A program made the translations under genes and the position numbers. The notes below the pieces were generated by a model, which saw nothing but the letters and a program-made list of their open reading frames with translations, did no database searches and was not told the DNA's origin. A stretch of 64,000 bases of DNA from Oscillospiraceae bacterium (GTDB lineage: Bacteria; Bacillota; Clostridia; Oscillospirales; Ruminococcaceae): positions 62,001 to 126,000 of the forward strand of contig JAFQIY010000043.1 in the NCBI GenBank assembly GCA_017415165.1, in the 5' to 3' direction. Positions 54,545-62,145 of the stretch are shown here, one piece after another (position 1 is the first letter of the stretch; each line of letters begins with the position of its first letter).

Positions 54545-54573
54545 TTGCATTTTTGTATAAGGTGTGTTATAAT
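54545..54573 (+). promoter_or_regulatory. Promoter of the EAL gene
   Basis: TTGCAT (54545-54550), 17 bp, TATAAT (54568-54573), about 45 bases before the start codon. Confidence 0.75.
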
Positions 54574-54618
54574 GTAAAAAATAACTCCCCCTATAAAAAT
54601 TGAAGCGGAGAGCTGAAA

Positions 54619-56688
54619 ATGAACGGAATTAAACTTGAAGTATTACACAGACTGCTTTCGGAGATTGTTTGTGTGAGTGATGAAAATGAACTGAACAGAA
54701 TAATTTCGGATTATACCGATAAGCTGGTCTGCGGAAATGACGAGCCTATGGCAGCAGTGCTGACGGATATCAGACAGATAGGCAGTGAGCTTGTTATTCT
54801 CAGGAGCAGTGCTGTAAATGCGGATAATTCCTCGGTTTTACATACTGAGCAGGAGCGTGCCGAGCTTGCCGAGGTGATGAAGGTAATTGACGAAAACCTT
54901 TTTGATTACCACTTCCAGCCGATTGTAAGCACGGCAGACGGGGAGATATATTCCTATGAAGCGCTTATGCGTCCGAAAAGTACATTGTGTCCGAGTCCGT
55001 ATCACGTCATCAAATATGCGGAACTGACAGACAGACTCAATGATATCGAAAAAGCAACATTTTTAAATATTCTCGGTATGATTGACAGTGAAACCGAAAT
55101 GTTTTACGGACGACCTGTTTTTATCAACAGTATGCCAAGTGCAAGACTTGATAAAGCTGACTTTGAACGGGTGAAAATGCTGTTGGAGAAACATTCTGAC
55201 AGAGTAGTTGTCGAAATGACGGAGCAGTCTGAAATGGGCGACGATGAGTTCGGCACAATCAAGGAAATGTACAGCAGTATGAATATCAGGACTGCAATAG
55301 ACGATTACGGAACAGGTTATTCAAACGTGCAGAATTTGCTGCGGTATATGCCTGATTACGTCAAGATTGACCGCTCGTTAATCAGCGACATACTGAACAA
55401 CCGTAAGAAGCGTTATTTTGTGCGTGAGATAATTGATTTCTGCCACGACAACGGAATTCTTGCGCTTGCTGAAGGTGTGGAAACCGCTGAAGAACTGCAA
55501 ACTGTTATTCATCTTGGTGCTGACCTCGTTCAGGGCTTTTATACAGCAAGACCGTCGGCTGCTGCTGCGGAAAAAATTCCTTATGAAATAAGACGTGAAA
55601 TAAAGCTTTACCGTCAGGAGCGTGAGGACGGCAGAAAGTATCATATCTATACCGCGGAAAAATCAGAAAGAGTTCTTCTCGAAAGGCTGAAGAAGGAAGA
55701 ATACAAGTGCATTTTAGTCGGTAAATTCGGCGAGGGTGAAGTGACAATTGCAGGTACTCCGGGTTCTGATACCGATATCCATATTGATGTTGCAAACGAT
55801 TTCAAGGGCAGCATAATACTCTCTGACGCTGTTCTTGCCAACTCAAAGGGACGTCCTTGTATCAATATAGGTGAAAATTGCGATGTGAAGCTTATGTTAA
55901 GCGGTACAAACAAGCTGGTGAACGGCGGAATAAAAGTTCCTGAGAGTGCAAAGCTGTATGTCGGCGGTGACGGAGGACTTTCTGTGCTTATTGACGCTTC
56001 AGGTTATTATGCAATAGGCAACGACGGTGAGTCAAAGCACGGCGAACTTGTGTTTGAACAGGGCGTTTCTGTTGAAAGCCACGCCGCAGGCGGTGTGTGC
56101 ATAGGCTCGGGAATGGGCGGGAAAATCCGTATTCATCGCGGACAGTATTCGCTGAAAATGGCAGGCTACTTCGGAGTCGGTATCGGTGCGTACAGCGGTG
56201 ATACAGACATTGAATTGTTTGCCTGCAATGTGACTCTTGACCTTTCGGAGCAATTTGGTGTTGCAATAGGTTCACGGCAGGGAAAATGCAGTGCTGATAT
56301 ACACCACTCCTCAACGGATATTCACCTTTCAGGCTGTAAAATGGTCGGTATAGGTGCGCTGGAAGGAGGCAGCTGTGATGTGTCTGTCTGTGAGGCAAGT
56401 ATGACATTCAATATTTCCGCAGACCAGTGTTCAGCAGTTGCTTCATTGGAGGGAGCAACATTGTTTGAACTCAGTAAGGCAAGTATGCATATTGTTTCTA
56501 AGGGCGACAATGCGCTTGCACTTGGCGGATACAGCGGCGACAGCGTGATTTCTCTTATCAATGCTGATTCTTCTGTAACTCTTGTAACAAAAGTAGATTA
56601 TATGAGCTTTGCTGATAAAAACAAATTCACAATTGAAGGCGGAAGATTAAACGCTGTTATCAATGATAAGGAAATAAAGATTGAATAA
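54619..56688 (+). CDS. EAL phosphodiesterase fused to a predicted beta-solenoid
   Basis: The 689-residue protein has a short helical N-terminus, an EAL domain (about 85-325) and a C-terminal region of about 350 residues. The EAL domain keeps the c-di-GMP hydrolysis residues: YEALMRP, FINSMPS, VVEMTEQ, AIDDYGTGYSN, VKIDRSLI, LAEGVETAEEL and VQGFYTARP. The C-terminal part is made of short repeats with GG turns (GVCIGSGMGGKIRI, GVGIGAYSGDTDIELF, GVAIGSRQGKCSADI, MVGIGALEGGSCDV), as in a right-handed beta-solenoid. No signal peptide, so the solenoid is cytoplasmic. The repeat style recalls the solenoid part of the divergent surface protein. Confidence 0.88.
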   Translation: MNGIKLEVLHRLLSEIVCVSDENELNRIISDYTDKLVCGNDEPMAAVLTDIRQIGSELVILRSSAVNADNSSVLHTEQERAELAEVMKVIDENLFDYHFQPIVSTADGEIYSYEALMRPKSTLCPSPYHVIKYAELTDRLNDIEKATFLNILGMIDSETEMFYGRPVFINSMPSARLDKADFERVKMLLEKHSDRVVVEMTEQSEMGDDEFGTIKEMYSSMNIRTAIDDYGTGYSNVQNLLRYMPDYVKIDRSLISDILNNRKKRYFVREIIDFCHDNGILALAEGVETAEELQTVIHLGADLVQGFYTARPSAAAAEKIPYEIRREIKLYRQEREDGRKYHIYTAEKSERVLLERLKKEEYKCILVGKFGEGEVTIAGTPGSDTDIHIDVANDFKGSIILSDAVLANSKGRPCINIGENCDVKLMLSGTNKLVNGGIKVPESAKLYVGGDGGLSVLIDASGYYAIGNDGESKHGELVFEQGVSVESHAAGGVCIGSGMGGKIRIHRGQYSLKMAGYFGVGIGAYSGDTDIELFACNVTLDLSEQFGVAIGSRQGKCSADIHHSSTDIHLSGCKMVGIGALEGGSCDVSVCEASMTFNISADQCSAVASLEGATLFELSKASMHIVSKGDNALALGGYSGDSVISLINADSSVTLVTKVDYMSFADKNKFTIEGGRLNAVINDKEIKIE

Positions 56689-56700
56689 AATATTTTTGTA

Positions 56701-56736
56701 TTCCCCCATATTCTGTAAGGAGTATGGGGGAATTTT
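56701..56736 (+). terminator. Terminator of the EAL gene
   Basis: A 10-bp stem (56701-56710 with 56723-56732) is followed by TTTTA. Confidence 0.8.
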
Positions 56737-56753
56737 ATGGGCTTATAATTGTG

Positions 56754-56849
56754 TACAATTAAGCATTTCGCTCAAAATGCGGATGGCTGCTGATACAGGA
56801 AAAGACGGAGGGAATAACTATGCACTTAAATTGTACAATTGTAAATTAA
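56754..56849 (+). other. Orphan BlaI-type box inside a nine-codon mini-ORF
   Basis: TACAATTGTA at 56834-56843 is identical to the two BlaI boxes at 23028 and 23054; a partial box TACAATT lies at 56754. The full box lies in a mini-ORF MHLNCTIVN-stop (56820-56849) that has a strong GGAGGG site at 56807-56812. No longer gene follows. It may be a leader peptide or the remnant of a BlaI-controlled gene. Confidence 0.4.
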
Positions 56850-56915
56850 AATAATCTCTTGAAATTGTGATATTCTACAAAAATGCTGCAAATTGATAAT
56901 TATTGAAAAAAACTA

Positions 56916-56944
56916 TTGAAATTTCTGCGACAAAGTGCTACTAT
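56916..56944 (+). promoter_or_regulatory. Promoter of the TrpXYZ-type ABC operon
   Basis: TTGAAA (56916-56921), 17 bp, TACTAT (56939-56944). The leader of about 100 bases contains the palindrome AGCTTTAAAGCT and a weak GGGAG/CTCCC hairpin; no T-box or other known riboswitch pattern was seen. Confidence 0.75.
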
Positions 56945-57048
56945 AAAGTTATACAGCTTTAAAGCTTTTATGTATTAAAGCGAATGAGGATAATTTTTTA
57001 TTTGGGGAGTTAAAAATAGTATTCTCCCTTTGGAAAGGAAAGAATTTT

Positions 57049-58014
57049 ATGAGAATCAAGAGAATTCTTGCTGCAGCTGCAGCTGCTGCTATGCTTGCAA
57101 CCTGTACAGCGTGTTCCGCAGACAGCGGCAAAATCAAAATCGGTATCTCCAAGATGATGACACACGATGCTATGGACAGAGCTGAAAACGGCTTTATCGA
57201 CGCTCTCAACGCAAACGGTTACGATGACACAAAGGTTGAAATCGACGCTCAGAACGGTCAGGGTGAAACCTCCAACCTCAACACAATCGCAACTCAGTTT
57301 GTAGGTGACAACGTTGACCTCATCTTCGCAATTGCAACACCTGCTGCTCAGGCTGCTCAGGGTCAGACAACAGAAATTCCGATTATCGGTACAGCTATCA
57401 CAGACTTCGCTGACGCAGGTCTTGTAAACTCCAACGATAACCCGGGCACCAATGTTTCAGGTACAACAGATATGAACCCTGTCAAGGAACAGATTGACCT
57501 TATGCTCAAGCTTGTTCCTGAAACAAAGACAGTTGGCTTCCTCTATAATTCTTCTGAGGATAACTCCGTGCTTCAGGTTGGTATCGCCAAGGAATACGTT
57601 GAAAGCCTTGGTCTCCAGTGGACAGAAAAGACAGTTTCAAACACAAACGAAGTTCAGCAGGCTACAACTTCCATCGTTACAGAATGTGACGCTATCTACA
57701 TTCCTACAGATAACATCTTTGCTTCCTCTATGACAACAGTTTACGAGGTTGCTGTTGAAGCTAAAAAGCCTGTTATCTGCGGTGAAAGCGGTATGGTAAT
57801 GTCAGGCGGACTTGCTACTCTCGGTCTTGACTACTACGACCTTGGCTATCAGGCTGGTCTTATGGCAATCAGAGTTCTTGAGGGTGAGGATATTTCCAAG
57901 ATGCCAATCGAGGGCGCTTCTGAGTTTGTTTACTGCATCAACGGCGATTTTGCTGAAGCAATCGGTCTTACAATCCCTGAGGATTTACAGCAGTACGTTA
58001 CAAAAGCTGAATAA
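57049..58014 (+). CDS. ABC transporter substrate-binding lipoprotein, TrpX/ABC_sub_bind type
   Basis: The 321-residue protein has a lipobox (CTAC, Cys22) and the ABC_sub_bind (PF04392) fold: IKIGISKMMTHDAMDRAENG, TIATQFVGDNVDLIFAIATP, PIIGTAITDF, TVGFLYNSSEDNS and VICGESGMVMSGGLATLGLD. Family members carry aromatic amino acids or other small ligands; specificity cannot be fixed here. It is followed by its permease and ATPase genes. Confidence 0.9.
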   Translation: MRIKRILAAAAAAAMLATCTACSADSGKIKIGISKMMTHDAMDRAENGFIDALNANGYDDTKVEIDAQNGQGETSNLNTIATQFVGDNVDLIFAIATPAAQAAQGQTTEIPIIGTAITDFADAGLVNSNDNPGTNVSGTTDMNPVKEQIDLMLKLVPETKTVGFLYNSSEDNSVLQVGIAKEYVESLGLQWTEKTVSNTNEVQQATTSIVTECDAIYIPTDNIFASSMTTVYEVAVEAKKPVICGESGMVMSGGLATLGLDYYDLGYQAGLMAIRVLEGEDISKMPIEGASEFVYCINGDFAEAIGLTIPEDLQQYVTKAE

Positions 58015-58024
58015 GTACATTTGC

Positions 58025-58049
58025 GGAGCGGTATAATTTGTATCGCTCC
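58025..58049 (+). other. Intercistronic hairpin
   Basis: A 9-bp stem with one G-T pair (58025-58033 with 58041-58049) lies between the binding protein and permease genes. Such hairpins usually keep the binding-protein mRNA more abundant than the rest. Confidence 0.6.
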
Positions 58050-58075
58050 TGCACTTTTGAAAGGAAAAATACATT

Positions 58076-59068
58076 ATGGTAAACATAATTCTCGGTGCAA
58101 TAGCGTTGGGTCTGCTGTGGGGAATAATGACGCTGGGTGTGCACCTTACATACCGTATTCTTGATGTTGCTGACCTGACTGTTGAGGGCACAATTACAAC
58201 AGGCGGTGCTATTGCCGCAATTATGATAACAAGCGGTGTAAATCCGTGGCTGTCCTGTCTTGCCGCTCTCGGAGCAGGTCTTGTGGGCGGACTTGTAACA
58301 GCACTTCTGCACACAAAGCTGAAAATTCCCGCACTTCTTTCGGGTATCCTCACAATGACAGCCTGCTATTCCATAAATCTGCGCATAATGGGCAAGGCTA
58401 ATATTCCTCTGCCGTCAACAGGCTCAAACAAGGTTGAAACCGTGTTTACTCCTGTGCACGAGCTGATGAAGAAGCTTGTAGGGGAGTACGATGACGGTTC
58501 ATCTGCTGCTTGGCTTTTTGACATTATCAGCAGCAAGAATTTCTCGGCAATGCTTGTGGGTATCCTTGTTATAATTGTAATTTCAGTGATTATGTACTGG
58601 TTTTTCGGTACAGAGCTGGGCTGCGCAATCCGTGCTACGGGCAACAATCAGAAAATGGTTCGTGCACAGGGTATCAGCACAACACTTATGATTATTATCT
58701 GCCTTATGCTTTCTAATGGACTTGTTGCACTTTCGGGTGCATTTATCGCACAGTATCAGGCATACGCTGATATTCAGATGGGTATAGGCTCAATCGTAAT
58801 CGGTCTTGCATCGCTCATTATCGGTGAGGTGCTTATCGGTACAAGAACTTTCAAGAGAAATCTGGTTGCTCTTGCAGTAGGTGCAGTGGTTTACAGAATT
58901 ATCATTGCGCTGGTTATGGCAGCAGGTATGGCTGCAAATGACCTTAAGCTGTTTACAGCAATTACAGTTACACTTTGTCTGTCCTTGCCTCTTATCAAGG
59001 ATAAACTCAACAAAATCGTCAGCAAGCGCAACGGCGAAACAGCTGTTACCGCAGAAAAGGAGGGTTAA
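58076..59068 (+). CDS. ABC transporter permease, TrpY type
   Basis: The 330-residue protein has about eight membrane helices and the pattern of branched-chain/ABC_sub_bind permeases (GLLWGIMTLGVHLTYRILDV, then DLTVEGTITTGGAIAA). ATG 58076 follows GAAAGGA. Only three bases separate it from the ATPase gene. Confidence 0.9.
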   Translation: MVNIILGAIALGLLWGIMTLGVHLTYRILDVADLTVEGTITTGGAIAAIMITSGVNPWLSCLAALGAGLVGGLVTALLHTKLKIPALLSGILTMTACYSINLRIMGKANIPLPSTGSNKVETVFTPVHELMKKLVGEYDDGSSAAWLFDIISSKNFSAMLVGILVIIVISVIMYWFFGTELGCAIRATGNNQKMVRAQGISTTLMIIICLMLSNGLVALSGAFIAQYQAYADIQMGIGSIVIGLASLIIGEVLIGTRTFKRNLVALAVGAVVYRIIIALVMAAGMAANDLKLFTAITVTLCLSLPLIKDKLNKIVSKRNGETAVTAEKEG

Positions 59069-59071
59069 GCT

Positions 59072-59869
59072 ATGTTGAAAATGATTGATATACATAAGAC
59101 CTTCAATGCAGGTACAGTCAACGAGAAAAAAGCGCTTAACGGGCTTAATCTTACGCTTGAAAAGGGTGATTTCGTTGCGGTAATCGGCGGCAACGGCGCA
59201 GGCAAATCAACAATGCTCAATGCCCTTGCAGGTGTGTGGCCTGTTGATAAGGGTGACATAATTGTTGACGGCGTTAACATCACAAAAAATGTTGAGCATC
59301 AGCGTGCACCGTACCTCGGAAGAGTTTTTCAGGACCCGATGATGGGTACTGCGGCTAATATGGAAATTCAGGAAAATCTTGCTCTTGCGCTCAGACGAGG
59401 ACAGAAAAGAACACTCCGCTGGGGTATTACCGAAAAGGAGCGCAGGGACTACAAGGAGCTTCTTGCTACACTTGACCTTGGTCTGGAAAACAGAATGACA
59501 ACTAAAGTCGGTTTGCTTTCAGGCGGTCAGCGTCAGGCGCTTACACTTCTTATGGCAACTCTGAAGCAGCCGAAAATTCTTCTGCTTGACGAGCATACTG
59601 CGGCACTTGACCCTAAAACTGCCGCAAAGGTTCTGGAGTTGTCGGATAAAATAATTTCTGACAACGGTCTGACAGCGCTTATGGTTACACATAATATGAA
59701 GGACGCTATCAAGCACGGAAATCGTCTGATTATGATGAACAACGGTCAGATTATCCTTGACGTCAAGGGCGAGGAAAAGAAAAATCTTACGGTAAATTCC
59801 TTGCTGCAGAAGTTTTCTGAAATCAGCGGCGGCGAATTTGCCAATGACAGAATGTTGTTATCCGAATAA
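59072..59869 (+). CDS. ABC transporter ATP-binding protein, TrpZ type
   Basis: The 265-residue protein has Walker A GGNGAGKST, signature LSGGQRQ, Walker B ILLLDEHTAAL and a switch His in MVTHNMKDA. It powers uptake by the preceding permease. ATG 59072 follows AGGAGGG, which overlaps the permease stop. Confidence 0.93.
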   Translation: MLKMIDIHKTFNAGTVNEKKALNGLNLTLEKGDFVAVIGGNGAGKSTMLNALAGVWPVDKGDIIVDGVNITKNVEHQRAPYLGRVFQDPMMGTAANMEIQENLALALRRGQKRTLRWGITEKERRDYKELLATLDLGLENRMTTKVGLLSGGQRQALTLLMATLKQPKILLLDEHTAALDPKTAAKVLELSDKIISDNGLTALMVTHNMKDAIKHGNRLIMMNNGQIILDVKGEEKKNLTVNSLLQKFSEISGGEFANDRMLLSE

Positions 59870-59887
59870 ATATTCAGCAGAAATCAT

Positions 59888-59923
59888 AAACCGCTGCAGT
59901 TTTAAAGCTGCAGCGGTTTGCTT
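59888..59923 (+). terminator. Terminator of the ABC operon, GCTGCAG family
   Basis: A perfect 12-bp stem (59888-59899 with 59908-59919) precedes a T-rich stretch. Confidence 0.85.
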
Positions 59924-60059
59924 ATATCTATCAAACGTGTAAATGTGACAATAATATGCAGTTATATATTGATTTTTTTGTTTGGATGTGGTACAATTAT
60001 TGTAATATTTTGCGATGTGCTACTTTAACTGCCGTATTTTACCGAGGGGATTTGAGGAG

Positions 60060-61136
60060 ATGAATAAAATCAGCTTGAAGAATTTTACAAAAGAAGAACA
60101 GATAAGCTTTTTTCAGTCCAAATATGAGTATTACAAGTTATTCAATACACGAATGATAACAGTTTCCGTATTGGCGTATCTTTCTTTTTTTGTTACAGAC
60201 TGCAATATTTTTGGTCATTTTGCTTTCGAGACGCTGTTGTCACGAGCTATAGTAATTATTCCTTGTGCCATTTATCTTGTCCTGTCAAAAAAAGTAACAG
60301 ATTACCGTGTTATGGTCCCCGCAACATACCTTATGATACATATTATTATCTGGTGTACGGACTGGGCAACGTACTTACTGCCTGACAGGCAATTCGCTAT
60401 TCCGGGTATGATTATTATGAACCTTATATTTGTATGTGCGGGCTTTTCTGCACCATTCAGATACAGTATGCCTGCGCATATATTTTTAGTTGTGGATATT
60501 GCCGTTGCAAATATATTTATACAGTATGCGGATATACAAATGATGTATCTGTTTAACATACCGTGCATAGTAGCGGTCGGTGCAATGCACCATATGATGC
60601 AGAATGTGTATTTTGAACATTATTTTGCAAAAGACCAGCTTAAACAGCTGGCGGTACACGACCAGCTTACGGAGGTGTACAACAGAAATAAGCTTAAAGA
60701 GCTTGTTGATGCGGAAACAGGAGAATTAACAAAATTTCAGGGCTTGAATGTAAGCTTTCTTTTGATAGATATTGATTTTTTCAAGAAGGTTAACGATGAA
60801 TTCGGGCACGAATCAGGCGATAAGGTGCTTGTGTGGCTTGCAGATATATTGAAAAGTGCGGTACGTGAAACGGACTACGTTATACGCTGGGGCGGAGAAG
60901 AATTCCTGATTATTATGCCTGGTTGTACAGCAGAAAACGCTTCGAGAATTGCTGAAAAAATCAGAGAAAAAGTTGAAACCTCAAACAATAGTGTGTGCAA
61001 GAGTACAATTTCAATCGGTGTTTCCCAATACACAGGCGGAGAATACAGCGCTGCTGTAAGGAATGCAGATGATGCATTATATGAAGCCAAAAACAGCGGA
61101 AGAAATAAGGTTGTTGTATATGGCACAAGCTTATAA
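60060..61136 (+). CDS. Membrane diguanylate cyclase (GGDEF)
   Basis: The 358-residue protein has about six membrane helices in residues 30-185 and a C-terminal GGDEF domain with active site RWGGEEF, an inhibitory RxxD site (RETD) five residues before it, and the DDALYEAKNSGRN end motif. It should make c-di-GMP and be feedback inhibited. ATG 60060 follows TGAGGAG. It is the only cyclase in the window and a natural partner of the EAL protein at 54619. Confidence 0.9.
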   Translation: MNKISLKNFTKEEQISFFQSKYEYYKLFNTRMITVSVLAYLSFFVTDCNIFGHFAFETLLSRAIVIIPCAIYLVLSKKVTDYRVMVPATYLMIHIIIWCTDWATYLLPDRQFAIPGMIIMNLIFVCAGFSAPFRYSMPAHIFLVVDIAVANIFIQYADIQMMYLFNIPCIVAVGAMHHMMQNVYFEHYFAKDQLKQLAVHDQLTEVYNRNKLKELVDAETGELTKFQGLNVSFLLIDIDFFKKVNDEFGHESGDKVLVWLADILKSAVRETDYVIRWGGEEFLIIMPGCTAENASRIAEKIREKVETSNNSVCKSTISIGVSQYTGGEYSAAVRNADDALYEAKNSGRNKVVVYGTSL

Positions 61137-61159
61137 TAACTTCAATTCAATATAACAGG

Positions 61160-61199
61160 AAGCAGACATAAGTCATTACTTTTGTCTGCTTTATTTTTT
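61160..61199. terminator. Bidirectional terminator
   Basis: A 9-bp stem (61160-61168 with 61183-61191) and TTATTTTTTC follow the GGDEF gene and overlap the stop of the convergent AraC gene. Confidence 0.7.
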
Positions 61200-61985
61200 C
61201 AGTAATGCGTCTGCCCTTATTTCAGTTGGAGTAAGCCCGTAATATTCACGGATTTTGCGGCTCATATCGTTTGGACAGCAGAAACCTGTTGCTGCTGAAA
61301 TTGCCGAGAATTTCATAGCAGTATGACGGATAAGCTCGTATGCTCTTGTGCAGCGTATGTGGGAGAGATATTCTCTCGGCGACATACCTGTTTCAGCCTT
61401 GAATGTGTGTGTAAGATATCCGACGCTTATAAAATTCTCCGCAGCTAAATCTGCTATTTTTATGTTATCTGCGCAGTTTTTTTCAATTTGCCCGCGCACC
61501 TTATATACAAGCAGCTTGCCTGTGGTTTCGTTAGCCTTCTGCGGCTTGGTCTGTTCATACAGAATGGAGATTATTTTAAGAGCAGCACTTAATTCCGAGT
61601 AAATATTTGCACCATTTTCAAATATTTCGGTCATTTTGTCAAATTCTGTACGAAGTGCAGGAATATCACGTACTATAATAATACCCTCGCTGCTTGTATC
61701 TGTGAGCATTGCAAACAGGTCGGGTCTGACAAGCTGATTTCGAAGCTCCCAAGGATTAATCATAGCAATGTATCTGTGATATTCTCCTTCTGAAACAAAT
61801 CGTACCTTATGATGCTGACGGCTTTTTATCAGCACAAGGGTGTTTGGCATAATATGGTGTAATTTTTCATTTACGGTAATTTTAAGTTCACCCTCCAGCA
61901 CATACATCAGCTCGCAGGAGGTGTGCGTATGACTTACAGGTGCAAGAGCAGTTTCATAATATCCCGAATGTTCGATTATTGCCAT
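61191..61985 (-). CDS. AraC-family regulator with N-terminal cupin
   Basis: The 264-residue protein has an N-terminal cupin (SHTHTSCELMYVLEGELKIT, then MPNTLVLIKSRQHHKVRF) and a C-terminal AraC DNA-binding domain (IKIADLAAENFISVGYLTHT, MKFSAISAATGFCCPNDMSR, REYYGLTPTEIRAD). It is divergent from the GH59-like gene and is the likely regulator of it. Confidence 0.9.
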   Translation of the reverse strand: MAIIEHSGYYETALAPVSHTHTSCELMYVLEGELKITVNEKLHHIMPNTLVLIKSRQHHKVRFVSEGEYHRYIAMINPWELRNQLVRPDLFAMLTDTSSEGIIIVRDIPALRTEFDKMTEIFENGANIYSELSAALKIISILYEQTKPQKANETTGKLLVYKVRGQIEKNCADNIKIADLAAENFISVGYLTHTFKAETGMSPREYLSHIRCTRAYELIRHTAMKFSAISAATGFCCPNDMSRKIREYYGLTPTEIRADALLKK

Positions 61986-62050
61986 TTCGCATCAATCCTT
62001 TCCGTTATTTCTATAATAACACATCTGATATTCATAGGCAACACTTTTAC

Positions 62051-62081
62051 AGCAGATTTTCTATAATATTAAGCAGATTTT
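62051..62081 (+). promoter_or_regulatory. AraC-type direct repeats upstream of GH59
   Basis: AGCAGATTTT occurs at 62051-62060 and 62072-62081, exactly 21 bp apart (two helical turns), the usual spacing of AraC-family half sites. It lies between the divergent AraC and GH59 genes. Confidence 0.65.
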
Positions 62082-62145
62082 TTAATGCTATATATTACTG
62101 AAATGCGTTAAAATAGCCTTATAAACCTTATATAGGAGGCTTGCT

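Noticed and set aside
56945-57048. T-box or other riboswitch before the TrpXYZ-type operon
   Set aside because: No T-box core, specifier stem or other known aptamer pattern was seen; only weak hairpins are present.
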